A stretch of DNA of 64,000 nucleotides from Nostoc sp. ATCC 43529 (GCA_003326205.1 LWTK01000031.1:1-64000), one strand, 5' to 3'; shown: positions 8,873 through 18,120, counted from the first letter of the stretch. Made by a program: numbers and translations. The notes: generated by a model from the sequence alone, not told the origin.

Positions 8873-10024
8873 CTACTGATTCAACTGTTTTTCTAAACGC
8901 CTAGAAGCTAGGGACATTGAGTAACAAAATACCCAGTAAATTAATCCAATAAATAGATAAACTTCTGCATAGCGACTAAGAAATTCTGGTTGTGCCAAGA
9001 TAGAACGGGCAATACCTGTGAGTTCTATTAATCCCAACAAAGATAAAAGCGAAGTATCTTTAAATAAGCCGATAAATTGACCAACGATCGCAGGAATGAC
9101 TGCACGTAAAGCTTGAGGCAAAACAATTAATAAAACTACCAAAGCTGTGTTTAATCCTAATGCTTTGGCAGCTTCAATTTGCCCTCGTGGAATTGATTGA
9201 AGTCCACCGCGTACATTTTCTGCCATGTAAGCAGCACTAAACAAAACCAATCCAGCAATTCCTCGTAATACGCGATCTAAACGCACATCTGCTGGCAAAA
9301 ACAAGGGAAGCATTACCTGAGCAAGGAACAAAATGCCAATCAATGGAACTCCTCTAACGATTTCAATGTAGAGGATAGAAAACCAACGCACGACAGGTAA
9401 ATCACTTGTCCGTCCCAAAGCGAGTAAAACGCCAATGGGAAATGAAAGCACAATACTAACTGCTGCCATTAATAGGGTAAGTAGCAAACCATTCCACAAA
9501 TTAGTTGGTACAGATTGCAATCCAAATCCGCCGCCAATTAACCACAGAATTACAGGGAAACTTAATAACCATAACAGGGAAAGACAAGGAGTTAGTACTT
9601 CAGCAAATTTTCTTCCAATCCCAAAACCTGCAAATATTAAAACTACAATTAATAGTAACTGCAAGCGGTAGATAACATCTAGCGGTAAGATAACTAATAA
9701 AACACCGATTATAAACGTTAAAAAAGCAATTTTGCGTTTTTTTAACTGTTGCTTGCTAAAGAATACACCCCCAGTAATAGCGGTTAAAATTGCAGCGATC
9801 GCCAGCACAATCCAAGGTCGCCAATATAGCGTTTGAGGAAACCTACCAACTAAAAATAAACGTAAATTAACCTGAATTACTGCCCATTGTGCTTGAGTTG
9901 TTGCCCAAGTTATCACTCCTCGTGCTACCCAAAACAACAATACTAAACACCCAACAGTTAACAAGCTGTTGTACCAAGTACTGAATAGGTTTTTACGTAA
10001 CCAAATCAATTTGTCATTAGTCAT
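8873..10024 (-). CDS. Amino-acid ABC transporter permease (AapM/NatH type)
   Basis: A 383-residue inner-membrane protein. It has an N-terminal anchor at residues 17-35, several helices to about residue 165 (the long N-terminal extension typical of AapM), then the BPD_transp_1 domain. The EAA coupling motif is ENVRGGLQSIPRGQIEAAKALG, contacted by the ATPase. It is probably one half of the heterodimeric channel with the product of 10149-11054. The annotated ATG reads MTNDKLIW, and its first codons lie at the edge of a TCATTAG repeat array; a start slightly downstream is possible. Confidence 0.93.
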   Translation of the reverse strand: MTNDKLIWLRKNLFSTWYNSLLTVGCLVLLFWVARGVITWATTQAQWAVIQVNLRLFLVGRFPQTLYWRPWIVLAIAAILTAITGGVFFSKQQLKKRKIAFLTFIIGVLLVILPLDVIYRLQLLLIVVLIFAGFGIGRKFAEVLTPCLSLLWLLSFPVILWLIGGGFGLQSVPTNLWNGLLLTLLMAAVSIVLSFPIGVLLALGRTSDLPVVRWFSILYIEIVRGVPLIGILFLAQVMLPLFLPADVRLDRVLRGIAGLVLFSAAYMAENVRGGLQSIPRGQIEAAKALGLNTALVVLLIVLPQALRAVIPAIVGQFIGLFKDTSLLSLLGLIELTGIARSILAQPEFLSRYAEVYLFIGLIYWVFCYSMSLASRRLEKQLNQ

Positions 10025-10100
10025 TAGTCATTAGTCATTAGTCATTAGTCATTAGTCATTAGTTATTAGTCATTAGTCATTAGTCATTAGTTATTAGTCA
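10014..10100. repeat. Tandem heptamer array (TCATTAG)n
   Basis: About twelve near-perfect consecutive copies of TCATTAG, with occasional TTATTAG variants. The array fills the gap between the two permease genes and reaches into the first codons of the downstream permease (ATGACTAATGAC on the minus strand). Confidence 0.95.
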
Positions 10101-10148
10101 TTTGTTTTTCTTTACATTCCCGCGTCTTTTAATTTACCATACCTCCTC

Positions 10149-11054
10149 TCATCTCTCTTTAATTTGCACGGTGCGATTAAACAAATTCATTACTAGAGAG
10201 ATAGTCAAACTGAGAATGAGATAGGTGAGCATAATTAGTAATATTACTTCTACGGCTCTGCCGGTTTGGTTAAAAGTGGTAGAGGCGACAAAATAAATAT
10301 CAGGGTAGCCGATCGCGATCGCTAAGCTAGAATTTTTCGTTAAATTAAGATATTGGCTGGTTAAGGGCGGAATAATTACCCGCAAAGCCTGGGGAAAAAT
10401 TATCAGCCGCATCACCAACCCTGGTTTTAATCCTAGCGATCGCCCTGCTTCCCATTGTCCCTGAGATACTGATTTAATTCCACCTCGGACAATTTCGGCA
10501 ATAAACGCACCCGTGTAAAAAGTTAATCCCAACAACAAAGCTGAAAACTCTGGTGATAGAGTAAACCAAGGCAGTTCTAAACCACTTTGACTGACGCTAA
10601 TAAAACCCCAAAGGGATATTTTATTTTCTGTTTTTGGGAAACTCAGAAAAACAACAGAGTACCAAAATAATAATTGCAGCAGCAAGGGCGTATTACGGAA
10701 AATTTCCACATAAACCATTGCGATATTCCGCACTAGCCAATTGTCAGAAATTCGGGCAATTCCAGCAGCAATCCCTACAATTGTGGTGAGAAAAATTCCG
10801 GCGATCGCCACCCGCAAAGAGTTAATTAAACCCACCCATAAAGCGCGGCTATACGTATCTGTTGGTTGATAGTTAATAGGCGTTTCACCAATAACAAAAG
10901 AAGCTTGTTGCTTGAGAAAATCAAACCCAAACTGAATACCCAATTGCTGTAAATTACGGTTAAGATTTTCCCACAATATTACTACTATAACTACTGTTAA
11001 AAACACTGCAAAAAATTGCCCAATAATTCTCCAAAAACGGTAATCATTAGTCAT
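10149..11054 (-). CDS. Amino-acid ABC transporter permease (AapQ/NatG type)
   Basis: A 301-residue inner-membrane permease with helices near residues 12-30, 85-110, 115-140, 170-195 and 265-290. The EAA motif EIVRGGIKSVSQGQWEAGRSLG stands before the last helices. It is the N-terminal partner of the AapM-like permease and follows the binding-protein gene with a 44-bp gap. The first codons (MTNDYRFW) coincide with two heptamer-repeat units, so the true start could be a few codons downstream. Confidence 0.93.
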   Translation of the reverse strand: MTNDYRFWRIIGQFFAVFLTVVIVVILWENLNRNLQQLGIQFGFDFLKQQASFVIGETPINYQPTDTYSRALWVGLINSLRVAIAGIFLTTIVGIAAGIARISDNWLVRNIAMVYVEIFRNTPLLLQLLFWYSVVFLSFPKTENKISLWGFISVSQSGLELPWFTLSPEFSALLLGLTFYTGAFIAEIVRGGIKSVSQGQWEAGRSLGLKPGLVMRLIIFPQALRVIIPPLTSQYLNLTKNSSLAIAIGYPDIYFVASTTFNQTGRAVEVILLIMLTYLILSLTISLVMNLFNRTVQIKER

Positions 11055-11098
11055 TAGACATTGGTAATTAATAATTCAAACTTTACTAGTGCCCAGTC

Positions 11099-12187
11099 TT
11101 AACGGAAGGGCGGAGAATAAAGTAGTCCGCCTTTATTCCAGAGTTGGTTTTGGCTACGAGGTAGATTCAGTTTTGTTTTGGGGCCGAGGTTGCGATCGTA
11201 AATCTCACCATAGTTGCCGACGTGCCTAATTACTCGTGCTGCAAAATCATTTGTTAAGCCGAGTCCTTCACCAAGGTTGCCTTCTGTTCCTAAAAAGCGC
11301 CTAATATCTGGGTCGTTACTAGTGGCAAACTGACCGACATTCTGAGAAGTAATGCCCAACTCTTCGGCTTTTACCAAAGAATAAACCACCCACTTCAGGG
11401 TATCACTGAGCCTGGTGTCTCCTTTCGCAATTGCTGGTGCAAGGGGTTCTGAAGAAATCACTTCTTCAAGAATCACATTGTCTTCTGGTTTCGGTAGAGT
11501 TATGCGCCGAGAAACCAACGCCGAGCGATCGGCTGTGATGCCATCGCAACGCCCTTGAGCATAAGTGGCAAAGGTAACATTAACGTCTTCAAAGACAATA
11601 GGTTTATAAGTGATGCCTCTTTTTCGCATTTGGTCTGCTAAGTTCTGTTCGGTAGTAGTGCCAGTTTGAACGCAAATAGCTTTATCTTTCAAATCTGCCA
11701 AGGATTTAATATTGCTATTTTTGCGAACCATGATGCTTTGTCCGTCGTAAAAGACCACGGGTGCAAATTCTAGACCAACTGAAGTATCACGACTCAGAGT
11801 CCAGGTAGTGTTACGGCTAAGAACGTCTACTTCCCCAGTTTGCAAAGCTGTAAAACGCTCTTTGGTATTGAGATTGCGAAATTCTACTGCATCTGGTTTA
11901 TCAAACAAAGCAGCTGCCATCGCCCTGCAAATATCTACATCAATGCCGCTGTATTTCCCGTCGGTTCCCACAAAGCTGAAGCCTGGAATTTCACCGCTAA
12001 CTCCGCAAATTACCTGACCGCGGCTTTTAATACTATCCAAACGATTACGAGTTGCTGGTACTGGTGGATTACTACCTGGGCTGCTGGGTGTATTTGTTGT
12101 TTGCCCTGACCCTCCACCACAAGCAGTAATGGCAAAGATTAGGGGGGCGATCGCTACAATGAAACCTGATTTATGCATAAACTTCAT
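11099..12187 (-). CDS. Amino-acid ABC transporter periplasmic binding lipoprotein (AapJ/NatF type)
   Basis: About 362 residues from ATG 12187 (MKFMHKSGFIVAIAPLIFA); a GTG at 12196 and an ATG at 12178 are alternatives. The signal peptide ends in a lipobox, FAITAC, so the protein is probably lipid-anchored. A Pro/Ser/Asn linker follows, then the SBP_bac_3 domain (RGQVICGVSGEIPGFSFVGT... and DVDICRAMAAALFDKP). AapJ-type proteins bind a broad range of acidic and neutral L-amino acids. This is the first gene of the transporter unit 12187-7956. Confidence 0.94.
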   Translation of the reverse strand: MKFMHKSGFIVAIAPLIFAITACGGGSGQTTNTPSSPGSNPPVPATRNRLDSIKSRGQVICGVSGEIPGFSFVGTDGKYSGIDVDICRAMAAALFDKPDAVEFRNLNTKERFTALQTGEVDVLSRNTTWTLSRDTSVGLEFAPVVFYDGQSIMVRKNSNIKSLADLKDKAICVQTGTTTEQNLADQMRKRGITYKPIVFEDVNVTFATYAQGRCDGITADRSALVSRRITLPKPEDNVILEEVISSEPLAPAIAKGDTRLSDTLKWVVYSLVKAEELGITSQNVGQFATSNDPDIRRFLGTEGNLGEGLGLTNDFAARVIRHVGNYGEIYDRNLGPKTKLNLPRSQNQLWNKGGLLYSPPFR

Positions 12188-12760
12188 AGTTACCACACAA
12201 TAAAAATGTATTATTCACTACAATCATGTTATTAAAAACCATTTATTGCTTGTCATATAAAACTCTACCAGCCTCTGCGCTATATTCATTCACCTTTAAA
12301 AGCGGTAGTTGAAGTTTTCATTGATTTATTAAAAGTTTCAAATAGTTTAAGAAAATTGCTCAATTTAGCTTCAATTTTCGATTTTTATTTAAAATAGTCT
12401 CAACATCCTGATAGTAATTTGTTTATCCAACCTGGAAGATAATATTAAAATTTCACTAATAAAAATTCTATATTTTTACCTGTGTAAGAGTCGATAACAA
12501 GCAATTATCGCATCATTAATAATGAATAAAAGTTTCCCAGAAAATAATGTTCGCACGCCAGTATGAAAATCTGTTTTTCCAATCTTCAATACCCCATAAC
12601 GCCACTTGCTCTACTTGTGGAGACCCTGCGTACCCATCGCTGGCTCCCCAATGCCCCATGCCCTATTTACCATAAGTAGCCATACTAACTCAAACAACTA
12701 CCACTCGCAGGTTAAACTAGGTCTGGTAACAGCTGCTCCAGCATTCCTTATGAGGCTTTT
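12188..12760. other. Intergenic region, divergent promoters expected
   Basis: About 570 bp separate the transporter unit (minus) from the YbjN-like gene (plus). It is AT-rich, with a short copy of the dispersed sequence CCCCAATGCCCCATGCCCTA near 12646. I see no gene, terminator or recognisable operator in it. Confidence 0.5.
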
Positions 12761-13318
12761 ATGGGAGCTAACCTCAAACAAATTGCCAAGTACTTAGATA
12801 ACCTTGGTTGGGACTACCGTTTTGATGATGAAGAAGACCGCATTATAACAGGTGTGGAAGCTGATAACTTAGAAGATTTTCTAATAGTTGTTCAGTTGGA
12901 TGAAGAAGGAAAATTTTTTCGGGTATTTGCACCTCAAGTTCTGGCGGGAATTCAAGATCATCCTCACAAGGGAGCTATCCTACAGACAATGCTTGCCATT
13001 TCCTGGGAAACCAAAATGCTGCAATGGGAGTATGACCCATCCGATGGTGAAATCCGTGCCATTATTGAGTTCCCTTTGGAAGACTCAATTCTTACAGAAA
13101 AGCAATTTCACCGTTGTCTGAGTGGATTAATTCAGATTGTAGATGGCATAGCGATCCCTCGCCTGAAAGAAGTTATGGAAACAGGACTCGATCCGGGAAA
13201 TATAGAACTTGGAGAAAGACTATTACTTAGTATCCAAGAAGAAGCTCCAGGATTGCTAGATTTACTGGAGAAGGCAATGGAAGCGCGAAAAAAACGAGGA
13301 AGTTTTCCCAACGAGTGA
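12761..13318 (+). CDS. YbjN / type III secretion chaperone-like domain protein
   Basis: A 185-residue soluble protein beginning MGANLKQIAKYLDNLGWDYRFD. The alternating pattern GWDYRFDDEEDRIITGVEADNLEDFLIVVQLDEEGKFFRVFAP and the helical stretch KGAILQTMLAISWETKMLQWEYD match the alpha-beta fold shared by YbjN and Tir-type chaperones. The C-terminus is charged (EARKKRGSFPNE). Such proteins are widespread in cyanobacteria with no settled role; no secretion system is encoded nearby, so a secretion function is not implied. It lies 77 bp before the DUF3318 gene. Confidence 0.75.
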   Translation: MGANLKQIAKYLDNLGWDYRFDDEEDRIITGVEADNLEDFLIVVQLDEEGKFFRVFAPQVLAGIQDHPHKGAILQTMLAISWETKMLQWEYDPSDGEIRAIIEFPLEDSILTEKQFHRCLSGLIQIVDGIAIPRLKEVMETGLDPGNIELGERLLLSIQEEAPGLLDLLEKAMEARKKRGSFPNE

Positions 13319-13395
13319 GACGGATCGTTACTGAAATAGCTATACTCCAAAGTGATACCCTCACTATATACTGAAATTTTCTGGGGCTGGATATT

Positions 13396-14040
13396 ATGAC
13401 ATCCTATGCAACCTCCTCTGCTAAAGCGGAAATGAGTGAACTCCGGCGGTTGAAAGGCTTACTACCGCCAGAATTGCAGAGCTGGGTCACGGTAGAAGGC
13501 ACCACTGAGGTCAATCCACCCCTGATCCGCTGCGAAGAAATTGGTAAAGACCAGGTAGAAATTCAAATTGACTTGGTGAAATGGGACACCCTCGCAATGG
13601 ATCAGCGTAATCTGCTGTTCTGGCATGAAGTTGCTCGCGTTCAAAACGACACAATTCCCAAAGATGGCTGGGAAATGGCAGCACTAGCTATCGGTTTAGG
13701 TGGCGCTGTCGGTGAATTGTGGGTACAAGATGGATTGCTTTTGGTGTTAGCTTTAGCGCTGTGTGGCGTGTCAGGCTGGCGATTGTATCAAAAGAACAAT
13801 GGGGAAAAGCAACTAAAAGAACTGCTCAATGCTGATGAAAAAGCGATCGCCTTGGCAACTCGTTTTGGTTATACCCTCCCCAACGCCTACAAAAGTCTTG
13901 GTAGCGCCTTGAAAACCCTGATTGATAACACTCCTAGCAAGCGTCAACGCTCTAAATACGAAGCAAGGCTCTCTGCCCTCAAACGCAGTGCCAATAAAGC
14001 AAAAGCTAAGTCCAGAACGATGGACGAAAGCGCACTGTAG
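13396..14040 (+). CDS. DUF3318 membrane protein
   Basis: A 214-residue cyanobacterial protein beginning MTSYATSSAKAEMSELRRLK. Residues 20-80 form a soluble domain (LLPPELQSWVTVEGTTEVNPPLIR), followed by FWHEVARVQND and two adjacent membrane helices at about residues 95-108 and 111-130 (MAALAIGLGGAVGELW, GLLLVLALALCGVSGW). The C-terminus is basic and helical (RSKYEARLSALKRSANKAKAK). The layout fits DUF3318. The conserved FWHE stretch superficially resembles a peptidase motif but lacks HExxH. Function unknown. Confidence 0.85.
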   Translation: MTSYATSSAKAEMSELRRLKGLLPPELQSWVTVEGTTEVNPPLIRCEEIGKDQVEIQIDLVKWDTLAMDQRNLLFWHEVARVQNDTIPKDGWEMAALAIGLGGAVGELWVQDGLLLVLALALCGVSGWRLYQKNNGEKQLKELLNADEKAIALATRFGYTLPNAYKSLGSALKTLIDNTPSKRQRSKYEARLSALKRSANKAKAKSRTMDESAL

Positions 14041-14057
14041 CAACCAGAAAGTAGGTT

Positions 14058-14076
14058 GGGTGGGCGATACCCACCC
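14058..14076. repeat. Short hairpin in a dispersed GTAGGTTGGGTGGG repeat
   Basis: Stem GGGTGGG/CCCACCC with a 5-nt loop, 18 bp after the DUF3318 stop. It is a typical end-of-gene interspersed repeat of these genomes. There is no T-run on the plus strand, so it is not a classical terminator. Confidence 0.5.
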
Positions 14077-14274
14077 CAAAAAATCAATAGTTAATTTAAA
14101 ATCTAAATCCAAAATCTTTTAGCTTCAATTAAGCTGCTTTTTGATAGCTAGCAGCTTTATCGATGGACAAAAGCTTAATAAAGATTAATATATTTTTTTA
14201 GCTAATAAAATTTCATATAAATTTATTTTAACTTTCACGAAATCTTTAGTAATACGTAAATGTAGCAGCAACTT

Positions 14275-15072
14275 TTACAGTTGATTGAGCATTTTATGTG
14301 TCTGGGGTATTACCCGCACTTGTTTGAGAGACTGTTTCATCAGAGCTTGCCACATCAAAACTCGATCTGGTGTAGGGGCAAGTACAGGTATTGAAGAAAA
14401 TTGTTCAGACTCTGCTAAAGGCGTAACAGGTTGTAAAAATACTGGTATATCTGGACTGATATCTGCCACCAATAAAGCTGAACGCTCCAATTCAGCAGGA
14501 TCTGTGTTTTGAGACACAATTATCTTGACAAAAACATTTAAATATGAATCGTGACATAATTGGAGAGATTTTGCGTGTTCTTGCCAATGACTTTCGCCGC
14601 TAACACTGGGCAATTTGAAATCCATTCCTACAGAGTCTAAGTAGGGGAGAATCATTGCCAATTGTTCTGGGTGGTGTCCGCCTGTTTCTAAATATATAGG
14701 TAGGCCAGTTATGTCTCGCACTTTGGGTAGAAACTGAGTTAAAAATGGAGCATGAAGAAGTGGTTCGCCCCCAGTTAAGCTAATGCTATCGTGTAAGGAA
14801 GGTAAATTTTGCCTTTCCACCCATTCGATTAGTATGGGTAATGGGACAGGATTAGAGTAAATTTCAAAGTCGCGCAATCCAGGCGATCGCTCTATCCGGC
14901 AACTAACAGGTGCATTCCAAGTGTGGGCACTATCACAAAAGTGACAGCGCAAATCACACAAAGCAAAGCGAACAAAAATCTGACGAGTCCCTACATTCAG
15001 TCCTTCCCCTTGAATGGCAGAGAAGACCTCAACCAGGCGTGCGGTAGGTGTAACCGTAGTTTTAGCAATCAT
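14275..15072 (-). CDS. queE: 7-carboxy-7-deazaguanine synthase (radical SAM)
   Basis: QueE converts 6-carboxytetrahydropterin to 7-carboxy-7-deazaguanine in queuosine and 7-deazapurine synthesis. From ATG 15072 (MIAKTTVTPTARLVEVFSAI) the protein has 265 residues; GGATGAA just upstream supports this start over an ATG at 15096. The radical-SAM cluster motif is CDLRCHFC (C39, C43, C46), preceded by the substrate-binding IQGEG at residues 20-24. SLTGGEPLLH supplies the SAM-binding GGEP. No other queuosine gene is adjacent. Confidence 0.93.
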   Translation of the reverse strand: MIAKTTVTPTARLVEVFSAIQGEGLNVGTRQIFVRFALCDLRCHFCDSAHTWNAPVSCRIERSPGLRDFEIYSNPVPLPILIEWVERQNLPSLHDSISLTGGEPLLHAPFLTQFLPKVRDITGLPIYLETGGHHPEQLAMILPYLDSVGMDFKLPSVSGESHWQEHAKSLQLCHDSYLNVFVKIIVSQNTDPAELERSALLVADISPDIPVFLQPVTPLAESEQFSSIPVLAPTPDRVLMWQALMKQSLKQVRVIPQTHKMLNQL

Positions 15073-15254
15073 TTCATCCAAGCAACGCGATCGCATTGCG
15101 TCGGCACAACAGGAAGAATATTTTTTAGCTTCTTGTTCTATTGTGAATCGTCGCTGGCGATTGACAATCTGAGAAAGAGCAAATAGTAATTAGTCCTGAT
15201 TACGGTTAAGTAATTTTCAAAGGACAAAATAATGTTTGGCAGATTACATTATAC

Positions 15255-16304
15255 ATGGCAACGAAAGTGCAGAGCTTCATGACTAGCCAACCGACAGAGG
15301 TCGATTTTCCAGTTCATTCCCTAAACGACACGGTTATAGTGCAGGTTCCCACACGGTTGAGCGTGTTGGAGGCTTTAAGCTTTAAGCAAACCTGCCAAGG
15401 CTTAATCCAACCCAATTCATATCTCAAGCAAATTATCATTGACTTTCACCAAACTACTTTTATGGATAGTAGTGGTTTAGGTGCTTTGGTCAGTAATTTT
15501 AAATACGCCCAGGCTAAAGGTATTGCATTAAGATTGCGGAATGTAACACCTCAAGTGATGGCAGTTTTAAAACTCACAGGGTTGGATCAAGTTTTTCCCT
15601 TAGAACCTGTAGACAATGGGTCGCTAATAGAACGACAAGAGCCAATAGATAATCGCAAGACAACTTCTCGTCAAGTCGAGCAGTTACCTAAGACTCATCC
15701 TTCTGTGGCATCTTGGATGAAACGGTTCTTAGATATTATAGGGTCAATCGTTGGCTTATTAATTACAGGAGTTTTGTGTATTCCCATTGCGATCGCTATT
15801 CAAATTAACGATCCTGGCCCCATTTTCTTTAGTCAAACCCGCTGCGGTTGGATGGGAAAACGGTTTAAAATTTGGAAATTCCGTTCTATGTGTGTGGATG
15901 CGGAAGCAAAAAAATCTCAAGTTAAAAACCAAGTGCAAGGTGCATTTTTCAAGAACGAAAATGACCCCAGAATTACCAAGGTAGGACGTTTTTTACGGCG
16001 AACTAGTCTTGACGAACTACCTCAGTTTTGGAACGTCCTTAAAGGAGAAATGAGTTTAGTCGGTACCAGACCACCCACACCCGACGAAGTGGAACGTTAC
16101 GAAGTACCAGAGTGGCAACGTTTAGATGTCAAACCCGGCATGACTGGCGAATGGCAAGTAAATGGACGGTCTACAGTCCGGAGTTTTGAAGATGTAATTC
16201 GCCTAGATTTGCAGTATCAAAAAAATTGGAGTTTGGTGTACGATTTAAAGCTAATTTTCAAAACTATAGCGATTCTGTTTAATAGAAACAGTGGTGCTGT
16301 TTAG
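15255..16304 (+). CDS. Fusion of a STAS (anti-sigma-antagonist-like) domain with a bacterial sugar-phosphate transferase
   Basis: A 349-residue protein. Residues about 20-115 form a STAS domain with the MDSSGLGAL loop, where the Ser after Asp is the phosphorylation site of SpoIIAA-like antagonists. After a polar linker and a transmembrane helix (about residues 155-180, IIGSIVGLLITGVLCIPIAIAI) comes a complete bacterial sugar transferase (PF02397) domain: DPGPIFFSQTRCG, FKIWKFRSM, ENDPRITKVGRFLRRTSLDELPQFWNV, GTRPPTP and DVKPGMTGEWQV. That domain starts exopolysaccharide repeat units by moving a hexose-1-phosphate to undecaprenyl phosphate at the cytoplasmic face of the membrane. The STAS domain suggests control by a serine kinase/phosphatase switch (inference). 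Confidence 0.9.
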   Translation: MATKVQSFMTSQPTEVDFPVHSLNDTVIVQVPTRLSVLEALSFKQTCQGLIQPNSYLKQIIIDFHQTTFMDSSGLGALVSNFKYAQAKGIALRLRNVTPQVMAVLKLTGLDQVFPLEPVDNGSLIERQEPIDNRKTTSRQVEQLPKTHPSVASWMKRFLDIIGSIVGLLITGVLCIPIAIAIQINDPGPIFFSQTRCGWMGKRFKIWKFRSMCVDAEAKKSQVKNQVQGAFFKNENDPRITKVGRFLRRTSLDELPQFWNVLKGEMSLVGTRPPTPDEVERYEVPEWQRLDVKPGMTGEWQVNGRSTVRSFEDVIRLDLQYQKNWSLVYDLKLIFKTIAILFNRNSGAV

Positions 16305-16365
16305 CTAACTACCCTTATTTACAATTTTTTGCTAACTCGCAACTCTAACGATAATTGTTAAATAC

Positions 16366-16398
16366 ACCCAAGCTCAAAATGAGCTTGGGTAAATTTTT
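16366..16398 (+). terminator. Rho-independent terminator after the STAS-sugar transferase gene
   Basis: Perfect 11-bp stem ACCCAAGCTCA/TGAGCTTGGGT (16366-16376 and 16380-16390) with a 3-nt loop, followed by AAATTTTT. It lies 62 bp after the stop codon. Confidence 0.85.
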
Positions 16399-16665
16399 AA
16401 GTTTACTTATCTGAGATTTTAGATTCAACACAGTTCAGTTAAGCATTTTTTTCTTTTCTTTCTCTCTTATCTCTGTGCCCTCAGCGCCTCTGTGGTTCGT
16501 GAAAAAATTAGTGTCAGAACTCACAGAGAAATCGAACCGCAGAGGACGCAGAGAAATGAGACTTTCAGAAAGTTCTGCCGTAAGCCCTAAAGATGTAAGG
16601 TTCTAAATTTTGAATCATTCAATCCAAAATCCAAAATCTAAAATTCGCTCATCCTCTGCGTGAGA
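16399..16665. other. Intergenic region with dispersed repeats
   Basis: Contains CGCCTCTGTGGTTCGTGAAAA and AACCGCAGAGGACGCAGAG blocks (about 16480-16555), which are complementary to one another and belong to a dispersed repeat type of these genomes. An A/T-rich tail of AATCCAAAAT units follows. No gene is seen. Confidence 0.5.
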
Positions 16666-18120
16666 TTATCCCGCCGCCTTTTGAACACCAACTACTTCAA
16701 CTTGCTGCACTTCTGGCAATAAACGCTTCACGCCTTGCTTCACAAACCCCTGCAAAAAGGCAATTTGCTGATTTTGCCCAAAGACCTTTTGCAAAGTTTC
16801 TCGCAATTTCTCCAAATTCAAATTAGTTCCAGAGTCTGTTGCTATTTCTTGTTGTTGGAAATATTCAACTAAACTTAATCCAGCGACTCTGGTCAGATAA
16901 GCTGCACTTACTCCCTGTACTAAGCCACCAGCAACAAAGGTAACAGCATTACTTTTGAGAACAGTACCAACAGCCTTGGTAGAAAGTTCAACTAAACCGA
17001 GTTTCAGCATCAAGCTTCCCATTGTTCCGGCTACGGTTTGTGCCTGTTCTAGGGAAAATTTCTGCTGATAGATGTTGCCCAAATCCATTACCATCTGAGC
17101 ATTAATGGCCGCAGTTGCCAGAATATCAAGGGCTGGTACTGGGTTAGCAAAAGCAGCAGCGGCAGCTATCCATTGATATTGTTCAATAATTGGGGTGGCG
17201 CGATCGCATCTGATTCCATTGAGCCAGTTTTTCGCTTCAGCTTGCAACAATCTGGCTTTCCTGATAGTAGTTACCCAAACTAGCCGTTGTTTTTGCTGTG
17301 TCAAAATTTCACTAAACTGCTGGGTTAATTGCTGGATATCTGGTGCTGGCTGTTCCATCCACTCTTGCACAGAACCATCAGCCTCATGCTTTCGCACTTT
17401 GACGGGTATGGGAGAGGCCGCAGTTGCAACTACATTTCCTAGCATCCGCTGTTTTAATGACAGTAAGACGCTAGCGCGTTCATCGGCTAAATACTGGTCT
17501 TGTTTGTTAAAAACCAGCATTGCAGGCTGATTTGCTGCTTTTAGCTGCTGTAAAGTTTGAAATTCTGTATCTGTCAAATCACCGTTTGTCAAGAACAGCA
17601 CAAAATCAGATTTTGCCACTTCTGCTAAAACAGCTGCATCTGAATTCTCACCTGCTTCTCTAAACAAAGCTGCTGTCTCTTGTAGAGAAAGATTTTCTGC
17701 CTGTAGATTTTTTGCTAAGACTTGAATTAAAGTGCTTTTACCGACAGATTTACCACCAGTCACAGCCACTTTAATTTCTTGCCTGTCTAATTCCCACCAC
17801 AATTGGGCAACTTGTTCTCTCAGAGTTTCTAATGCCCTATGGTTTTCTGCTTCTTGTGCCAGTTGGTTAATTACAGCTTCAGCAATAGAAATCGCACTTT
17901 CCACAGTCGCCCGATCTACAAGCATACTATCTAGCTGTTCTAAACCATGTTTTGGGCGATTTTTTTGGAATAACCACAAACCACCGCCAACAGCTAAGGT
18001 ACTCAATAAACCAAACTCACCCACCTGCATTATTGAATGATGCCAACTTTGTAACATCCACAGAGAAAAGGACAGTCCCAATCCTCCCACTAAAATTGGT
18101 CGCTGCAACTTCACAACCAT
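16666..18120 (-). CDS. Membrane-associated Era-like GTPase with DUF697 domain
   Basis: A 484-residue protein. Two N-terminal membrane helices (about residues 8-27 and 36-51) are followed by a helical segment and a TRAFAC-type GTPase domain: P-loop GGKSVGKST at residues 122-130 and a G4 motif NKQD near residue 205. The usual DxxG switch is not obvious (KSDFVLFLTNGDLTD is in its place). The C-terminal DUF697 region (about 320-430) has hydrophobic helices rich in Ala and Gly (PVPALDILATAAINAQMVMDLG...GTMGSLMLKLG). Such YcjF/Era-like proteins are found in cyanobacteria and plastids. The role is unknown; membrane remodelling or transport is a guess. Confidence 0.85.
   Translation of the reverse strand: MVVKLQRPILVGGLGLSFSLWMLQSWHHSIMQVGEFGLLSTLAVGGGLWLFQKNRPKHGLEQLDSMLVDRATVESAISIAEAVINQLAQEAENHRALETLREQVAQLWWELDRQEIKVAVTGGKSVGKSTLIQVLAKNLQAENLSLQETAALFREAGENSDAAVLAEVAKSDFVLFLTNGDLTDTEFQTLQQLKAANQPAMLVFNKQDQYLADERASVLLSLKQRMLGNVVATAASPIPVKVRKHEADGSVQEWMEQPAPDIQQLTQQFSEILTQQKQRLVWVTTIRKARLLQAEAKNWLNGIRCDRATPIIEQYQWIAAAAAFANPVPALDILATAAINAQMVMDLGNIYQQKFSLEQAQTVAGTMGSLMLKLGLVELSTKAVGTVLKSNAVTFVAGGLVQGVSAAYLTRVAGLSLVEYFQQQEIATDSGTNLNLEKLRETLQKVFGQNQQIAFLQGFVKQGVKRLLPEVQQVEVVGVQKAAG

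Noticed and set aside
12606-12797. Open frame MLYLWRPCVPIAGSPM... before the YbjN gene
   Set aside because: It is composed of dispersed repeat sequence, lacks a ribosome-binding site and overlaps the better-supported gene at 12761.
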